DNA from: Peribacillus folii
Lineage (GTDB): Bacteria > Bacillota > Bacilli > Bacillales > DSM-1321
DNA length: 64,000 bases
Assembly: GCF_030271255.1 (NCBI RefSeq)
Contig: NZ_JASJOM010000003.1
Coordinates: 310,001 to 374,000 of the forward strand
Reading direction: 5' to 3'
This document shows, piece by piece, positions 58,832 to 64,000 of the stretch. A program made the translations under genes and the position numbers. Every line of letters begins with the position of its first letter. The first letter of the stretch is position 1. Under the pieces are notes generated by a model that ran no database searches, was not told where the DNA came from, and worked only from the letters and a program-made list of their open reading frames with translations.

Positions 58832-61456
58832 ATGGCTGGATATACTCCGATGATACAGCAATATTTAAAAATTAAGGCAGAGTATCAAGATGCCTTTTTA
58901 TTTTTTCGTTTAGGCGATTTTTATGAGATGTTCTTTGACGATGCATTGAATGCCTCCCAGGAGCTTGAAATAACTTTGACGAGTCGGGAAGGTGGAAGTG
59001 AAGAGCGAATTCCGATGTGCGGCATTCCATATCACTCGGCTGCTAATTATATTGATATATTGATAGAAAAAGGGTTTAAGGTAGCTATCTGTGAACAGAC
59101 GGAAGACCCTAAACAAGCAAAAGGTGTCGTGCGCAGGGAAGTGGTCCAGCTGATTACACCGGGAACGAAAATGGATAGCAAAGGCCTCCGTGAAAAGGAA
59201 AATAACTATATCGCCACCATCACGGCTTTTCCCGATGGTCAATTCGGCTTCGGATACAATGATCTTTCGACTGGGGAAAATAAAGTCACGTTAATTGAGA
59301 GTTTCGATGAGGTTGTCAATGAATTTGCGATACTTGGTGCGAGCGAAGTGGTCATTGCAGATGATTTCGCTGAAGATTGGAAAAAAAAGCTCCAGGAACG
59401 GGGAGCTGCTGCCCTATCAATCGAGAATAATTTGATTGAAAGCGAGTCGTTCCTGTCCTTGCTGCAGCAATTGAAGGATGCAAAACAAGCTACAACCACC
59501 TCTCGTTTATTGAATTATCTATACCGTACACAAAAGCGCAGCCTCGATCATTTACAGCCAGTGCTGGCATATGAAACGTCACACTATATGAAAATCGATT
59601 ATTATAGTAAACGGAATCTGGAATTGACGGAAACGATCCGTTCCAAAGGAAAGAAAGGGTCGTTATTATGGCTGCTTGATGAGACGAAAACAGCGATGGG
59701 CGCTAGGATGCTGAAACAATGGATTGATAGGCCGCTCATTAACAAAAAACAGATCGAGCGGAGACAAAGCCTTGTTGAAACTTTGAAAAATCAATACTTT
59801 GAACGGCAGGACTTACGTGAACGCCTGAAGGAAGTATATGATTTGGAGCGGCTTGCTGGAAGGGTGGCCTTCGGAAATGTGAACGCAAGGGACCTGATTC
59901 AGTTGAAACGCTCCTTGCAACAAGTGCCGATCATCCGTGAAATCGTCAAGTCGATGGATTCCAATCAGGACATCACCATTCTTGCCGATAAATTGGATCC
60001 ATGTGAAGAAGTGACGGACCTGCTCGAAACGGCTCTGGTGGAAAATCCCCCGTTGTCCGTCAAGGAAGGGAATATCATTCAGGACGGTTTCCATAAGGAG
60101 CTGGATACTTACAGGGATGCCAGCCGAAACGGGAAAACGTGGATTGCCCAGCTGGAACGGCAAGAGCGTGAACGCACAGGCATCAAATCCTTGAAAATCG
60201 GTTATAACCGTGTGTTTGGCTATTATATTGAAGTCACTAGGGCCAATTTACATTTGCTTGAAGAAGGGCGCTATGAACGCAAGCAAACCTTGACGAATGC
60301 TGAACGCTATATTACGCCCGAATTAAAAGAAAAAGAAGCTTTGATACTGCAAGCGGAAGAAAAAAGCATCGGTTTGGAATACGACTTATTCCTTAATCTG
60401 CGTGAAGAAGTCAAAAGTTATATCCCACGTTTGCAGGATTTAGCCAAAGGTGTCAGTGAATTGGATGTCCTGCAATGCTTTGCGACGATCAGTGAGGAAC
60501 GTCATTACGTGAAGCCCATTTTTTCGGATAACCGGAGAATCGTTTTGAAGGAAGGCCGACATCCAGTTGTGGAGAAAGTCCTCCAATCACAGGAGTATGT
60601 CCCAAATGACTGCTTGATGGATGTTGAGCGGGAGCTGCTTCTGATAACAGGACCCAATATGTCAGGGAAAAGCACCTATATGCGCCAGGTGGCACTGACA
60701 TCGATATTGGCGCAAATTGGCTGCTTCGTGTCGGCAAGCACTGCCGAATTACCGATTTTCGATAAAGTATTTACCCGGATTGGCGCGGCAGATGACTTGA
60801 TTTCAGGTCAGAGCACATTCATGGTCGAGATGCTTGAAGCCAGGAATGCGATCATGAATGCTACCGAAAATAGCTTGATATTATTTGATGAAATCGGACG
60901 GGGAACATCCACTTATGATGGAATGGCTCTTGCTCAAGCCATCATTGAATATATACATGGGGAAATAGGGGCGAAGACCTTATTTTCAACGCATTATCAT
61001 GAATTGACGGTGTTGGCATCGGATTTGCCTAAGTTAAGCAATATCCATGTCAGTGCCATCGAACAAAATGGAAATGTCGTTTTCCTTCATAAAATCAAAG
61101 AAGGCCCGGCGGATAAAAGCTACGGAATCCATGTCGCCAAGCTAGCTGACTTACCAAAGCCGTTAATTGAACGGGCGGCGGCGATATTAACCCATTTAGA
61201 GAAAGAAAATGGACAAGCAAAGGCCATGCCTGAACAACCGGTCGATCTGGTAAAAGCTCCTCTTGCCGAAGCAGTTCCGGAATCCTCCAATGAGGCCCAG
61301 CTTTCCTTCTTTGGCGAAGAGGCTCCAAAAGGGAAGACGACTTCCTCACCTAAGGAAAAAAAGGTGCTCGATGATATTAAATCTCTTGATATTCTGGAAA
61401 TGACGCCGCTTGAGGCGATGAATATCCTCTACAAACTACAGAAGAAGCTGAAATGA
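58832..61456 (+). CDS. mutS: DNA mismatch repair protein MutS
   Basis: MutS recognises mismatches and hands over to MutL. The 874 residues show the mismatch-binding FxE region ([15 protein letters not shown], about 27-41), connector and clamp domains, Walker [10 protein letters not shown], and [16 protein letters not shown] with [15 protein letters not shown] and STHYHELT in the ATPase. A C-terminal sliding-clamp motif QLSFF (about 826) is present. ATG follows GGAAAGG by 10 bases. It lies 23 bases before mutL, in one operon. Confidence 0.98.
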   Translation: MAGYTPMIQQYLKIKAEYQDAFLFFRLGDFYEMFFDDALNASQELEITLTSREGGSEERIPMCGIPYHSAANYIDILIEKGFKVAICEQTEDPKQAKGVVRREVVQLITPGTKMDSKGLREKENNYIATITAFPDGQFGFGYNDLSTGENKVTLIESFDEVVNEFAILGASEVVIADDFAEDWKKKLQERGAAALSIENNLIESESFLSLLQQLKDAKQATTTSRLLNYLYRTQKRSLDHLQPVLAYETSHYMKIDYYSKRNLELTETIRSKGKKGSLLWLLDETKTAMGARMLKQWIDRPLINKKQIERRQSLVETLKNQYFERQDLRERLKEVYDLERLAGRVAFGNVNARDLIQLKRSLQQVPIIREIVKSMDSNQDITILADKLDPCEEVTDLLETALVENPPLSVKEGNIIQDGFHKELDTYRDASRNGKTWIAQLERQERERTGIKSLKIGYNRVFGYYIEVTRANLHLLEEGRYERKQTLTNAERYITPELKEKEALILQAEEKSIGLEYDLFLNLREEVKSYIPRLQDLAKGVSELDVLQCFATISEERHYVKPIFSDNRRIVLKEGRHPVVEKVLQSQEYVPNDCLMDVERELLLITGPNMSGKSTYMRQVALTSILAQIGCFVSASTAELPIFDKVFTRIGAADDLISGQSTFMVEMLEARNAIMNATENSLILFDEIGRGTSTYDGMALAQAIIEYIHGEIGAKTLFSTHYHELTVLASDLPKLSNIHVSAIEQNGNVVFLHKIKEGPADKSYGIHVAKLADLPKPLIERAAAILTHLEKENGQAKAMPEQPVDLVKAPLAEAVPESSNEAQLSFFGEEAPKGKTTSSPKEKKVLDDIKSLDILEMTPLEAMNILYKLQKKLK

Positions 61457-61479
61457 GAAAATAAAGCGAGGCGATACAA

Positions 61480-63426
61480 ATGGGAAAAATCATCCAGCTG
61501 GACGAGTCTTTATCAAATAAAATCGCAGCCGGCGAAGTTGTAGAACGCCCTGCCTCAGTCGTAAAGGAACTTGTTGAAAACGCCATTGACGCAAACAGCT
61601 CCGTCATTGAAATCGAATTGGTCGAAGCAGGGCTCGGCTCGATTCGGATTGTTGATAATGGCGATGGGATATTGGCTGATGATGTAGAGGCGGCGTTCAA
61701 GCGTCACGCCACAAGTAAAATAAAAGATGAAAATGACTTGTTCCGAATCCGGACGCTAGGTTTCCGCGGTGAAGCGATGCCAAGTATCGCTTCCGTTTCC
61801 CGCTTCGAGATGAAAACGAGCACAGGTGATGGGGCAGGGACCCGTATCCTTCTTGAAGGCGGAATGGTTAGGGAACTTGAGGCTTCGTCGAGCCGTAAAG
61901 GGACGGATATCCTGGTTTCCGATTTATTTTACAATACACCCGCAAGGTTGAAATATATGAAGACCATTCATACCGAGCTTGGAAATATTACGGATGTTGC
62001 CAATAGGCTCGCCCTTTCGCACCCGGATGTTTCGATACGCTTATCGCACAATGAGAAGCGCATCCTGCATACGAACGGTAACGGTGATGTCAGGCAGGTG
62101 CTGGCTGCCATCTATGGTACGAATATCGCCAAAAAGATGATCCCGGTACATGCAAGCTCCCTGGACTTCACCATCTCTGGCTATATCGTGATGCCTGAGA
62201 TTACCCGGGCTTCACGGAATTATATTTCAACCATGATAAACGGCCGTTTCATCAAAAACTATGCACTTGTGAAGGCAATTCTCGATGGATATCATACGCT
62301 GCTGCCGATTGGCCGCTTTCCAATTGCTTTGCTGAATATTGAAATGGATCCGATACTTGTCGATGTCAACGTCCATCCATCAAAAATGGAGGTAAGGCTC
62401 AGCAAGGAGCAGGAATTGTTCAGCCTAGTATCGGAAACGATCAAATCTGAGTTTAAAAAGCTGTCACTCATTCCAAGCGGGTATGCGCCGCCTGCACCTA
62501 AGCCGGAACAGGCGAAGAGTGAGCAAACAACGCTGGATTTGGACCATGTCGTGGAGAGCGGAAAGCGTGTCCTTGAAGAAGCGAAGAAAGAAGCGTCACT
62601 TTTGAAGGATACATTGATCCGTGAAAAGCAGGAACAAAAGAATCATGAGGATTTCATTTCTGATTTCAATCTCGAACCAATCAAGGAACTGATTTACAGC
62701 AATGAAGATCAGCAGCGTATGGCGGACGTCTATATTCCGGTATTGCCGGAGGAAGAAAGTAAACCATATTACGAATCGGCTGAAAGGTATACCACCTACA
62801 CAGTAGAGCAAGAGGAAGAAGTCGAGGAGGCTGAATCGGCAAGCCGAGTCCCGCCTATGTATCCAATCGGGCAAATGCATGGAACGTATATTTTCGCCCA
62901 AAACGAAAATGGCTTATATATCATCGACCAACATGCCGCCCAGGAACGGATCAAATACGAATATTTTAAAGAAAAAGTCGGACAAGTCGAAAATGAGCTG
63001 CAAGATATGCTCGTCCCGATCACGCTTGAATTTTCGACAGACCAGTGCATCAGGATCAATGAATATCAGCATGAGCTGGAAAAAGTCGGCGTCTACTTAG
63101 AGGAGTTTGGCTACAACGCCTATATTGTCCGGTCCCATCCGCAATGGTTCCCAAAAGGGATCGAGCAGGAAATCCTGGAAGAAATGATCGAACAATTGCT
63201 ATCGATGAAAAAGGTGGACATCAAGAAACTGCGTGAAGAAGCAGCCATCATGATGAGCTGCAAAGCCTCCATCAAGGCAAACCGTCATTTGCGCAATGAC
63301 GAAATACAAGCACTGCTCGATGAACTAAGGAGGACGACCGACCCCTTCACATGCCCGCACGGAAGGCCCATCATCATCTCCTATTCCATTTATGAAATGG
63401 AGAAAATGTTCAAACGGGTCATGTAA
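61480..63426 (+). CDS. mutL: DNA mismatch repair endonuclease MutL
   Basis: MutL links mismatch recognition to strand incision. The 648 residues have the GHKL ATPase ([47 protein letters not shown]), a disordered acidic linker (about 335-450), and the C-terminal endonuclease with [12 protein letters not shown] (the DQHAx2Ex4E motif, about 484), [12 protein letters not shown] and CPHGRP. This is the nicking type found in bacteria without MutH. GCGAGGCGAT is the ribosome site. A terminator follows. Confidence 0.98.
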   Translation: MGKIIQLDESLSNKIAAGEVVERPASVVKELVENAIDANSSVIEIELVEAGLGSIRIVDNGDGILADDVEAAFKRHATSKIKDENDLFRIRTLGFRGEAMPSIASVSRFEMKTSTGDGAGTRILLEGGMVRELEASSSRKGTDILVSDLFYNTPARLKYMKTIHTELGNITDVANRLALSHPDVSIRLSHNEKRILHTNGNGDVRQVLAAIYGTNIAKKMIPVHASSLDFTISGYIVMPEITRASRNYISTMINGRFIKNYALVKAILDGYHTLLPIGRFPIALLNIEMDPILVDVNVHPSKMEVRLSKEQELFSLVSETIKSEFKKLSLIPSGYAPPAPKPEQAKSEQTTLDLDHVVESGKRVLEEAKKEASLLKDTLIREKQEQKNHEDFISDFNLEPIKELIYSNEDQQRMADVYIPVLPEEESKPYYESAERYTTYTVEQEEEVEEAESASRVPPMYPIGQMHGTYIFAQNENGLYIIDQHAAQERIKYEYFKEKVGQVENELQDMLVPITLEFSTDQCIRINEYQHELEKVGVYLEEFGYNAYIVRSHPQWFPKGIEQEILEEMIEQLLSMKKVDIKKLREEAAIMMSCKASIKANRHLRNDEIQALLDELRRTTDPFTCPHGRPIIISYSIYEMEKMFKRVM

Positions 63427-63431
63427 TTAAA

Positions 63432-63476
63432 AGCAATGGAAAACCCTGATGAAAAGGGGTTTTTCATTGCTTTTTT
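63432..63476 (+). terminator. Terminator after mutL
   Basis: AGCAATGGAAAACCCT (63432-63447) pairs with AGGGGTTTTTCATTGCT (63455-63471) with a bulge; T-run follows. Confidence 0.85.
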
Positions 63477-63799
63477 CCGGTAAATGACCACAAAATGGCT
63501 TATGTCTATATTCTTTAATTTTAACCCCAGTAATTCTCCTCGCCACATTCCTGTATAAATAGCCAAATAATATAAGATGAAAATATGATCCTCTTGCTCT
63601 CACATTCCGGTAAGGAATATATTGCATTCTTCATGAACCAAGTCTCACCATTACCAATTATTTTTCTATCACCTTATGTCAGTAGGCAGCGAGAAGCTAT
63701 GGTTTCTTGTAAGGAGCCGTGATAAAAAGGGTTGAGTGATGAGGAAGGGTTCAATAGCAAAAATCACTCATTCACACATTGAACGTAAAGAGTAGAAGG
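63477..63799 (+). other. Gap without supported genes after mutL
   Basis: The stretch is AT-rich. I see no ribosome site followed by a credible frame, no strong stem and no clear promoter. Confidence 0.5.
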
Positions 63800-64000
63800 T
63801 TAGAAGCTTAACTTAGCTAGATAATCGAGAACGTCTCTTCTTTCATTCTTTTTTATAGCCTCTTTTAAACCAAGTATGGGTGAGTTATATGCTGTTGCTT
63901 TCCCATAGGCGGCTAAATACAACACTAGTTTTTGATCAGCAATGGCTTCTGGGGAGTCTCCATAAACAACTGTGGATTTCATTACATTCATAGCAAATTC
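63800..64000 (-). CDS. Unrecognised protein, C-terminal part
   Basis: The frame is open to the window edge, so the start is outside or at ATG 63991 near it; 63-66 residues are visible. The sequence (VVYGDSPEAIADQKLVLYLAAYGKATAYN, then SPILGLKEAIKKNERRDVLDYLAKLSF) is amphipathic with no motif I know. No ribosome site can be judged for the internal ATG. Composition is normal for a protein, so it is probably the tail of a real gene convergent with mutL. Confidence 0.5.
   Translation of the reverse strand, partial: EFAMNVMKSTVVYGDSPEAIADQKLVLYLAAYGKATAYNSPILGLKEAIKKNERRDVLDYLAKLSF

Overview
The window is a piece of the conserved chromosome core of a spore-forming Bacillaceae bacterium, close to Bacillus sensu lato and perhaps Peribacillus or a relative (genus is an inference from protein likeness and gene order). 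Almost every gene lies on the + strand. The order matches the Bacillus subtilis segment rseP-proS-polC-nusA-infB-pnp-dpa-dap-spoIIIE-ymf-recA-rny-spoVS-miaB-cotE-mutSL. Sporulation genes (dpaAB, spoIIIE, spoVS, cotE, ymxH), low-to-mid GC, strong AGGAGG-type ribosome sites and TTG/GTG starts all fit. No rRNA, tRNA, CRISPR array, insertion sequence or prophage is visible.

Layout. 1-7.1 kb: the end of the intramembrane protease RseP, prolyl-tRNA synthetase and the replicative polymerase PolC. 7.3-17.2 kb: the transcription/translation block rimP-nusA-ylxR-ylxQ-infB-ylxP-rbfA-truB-ribF-rpsO-pnp. 17.4-25.3 kb: ylxY, a zinc protease, ymxH, then dpaA-dpaB-asd-dapG-dapA, which makes dihydrodipicolinate for the cell wall and dipicolinate for the spore core. 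25.6-31.3 kb: RNase J2, TepA, YlzJ, the DNA pump SpoIIIE and a convergent small gene. 31.5-37.3 kb: a GntR regulator followed by a complete nucleoside ABC importer, which B. subtilis carries elsewhere. 37.5-43.1 kb: the ymfF-ymfM block. 43.3-49.9 kb: pgsA, cinA, recA, rny, ymdB, spoVS. 50-55.5 kb is the most accessory part: an M19 dipeptidase, a two-subunit 2-oxoacid:ferredoxin oxidoreductase, an Asn/His/Cys-rich small protein on the - strand, and a threonine dehydrogenase with no partner ligase. 55.9-63.4 kb: miaB, ymcA, cotE, mutS, mutL. A truncated - strand reading frame closes the window.

How the genes work together. Information-processing genes dominate the first 17 kb. The dpa/dap cluster, SpoIIIE, SpoVS and CotE serve endospore formation. 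RNase J2, RNase Y and PNPase are three RNA-decay enzymes within 33 kb. RecA, MutS and MutL cover DNA repair.

I see no undescribed multi-gene system. The least explained signals are in non-coding DNA: (i) a three-segment, mutually exclusive hairpin plus possible anti-Shine-Dalgarno leader before the nucleoside transporter ATPase; (ii) adjacent CcpA- and CodY-like sites before the transporter lipoprotein; (iii) an operator-like palindrome before the GntR gene; (iv) a 13-codon upstream ORF overlapping korA by ATGA; (v) matching sigma-K-like promoters before dpaA and cotE; (vi) very long hairpins lacking U-tracts after ymfJ and cinA.
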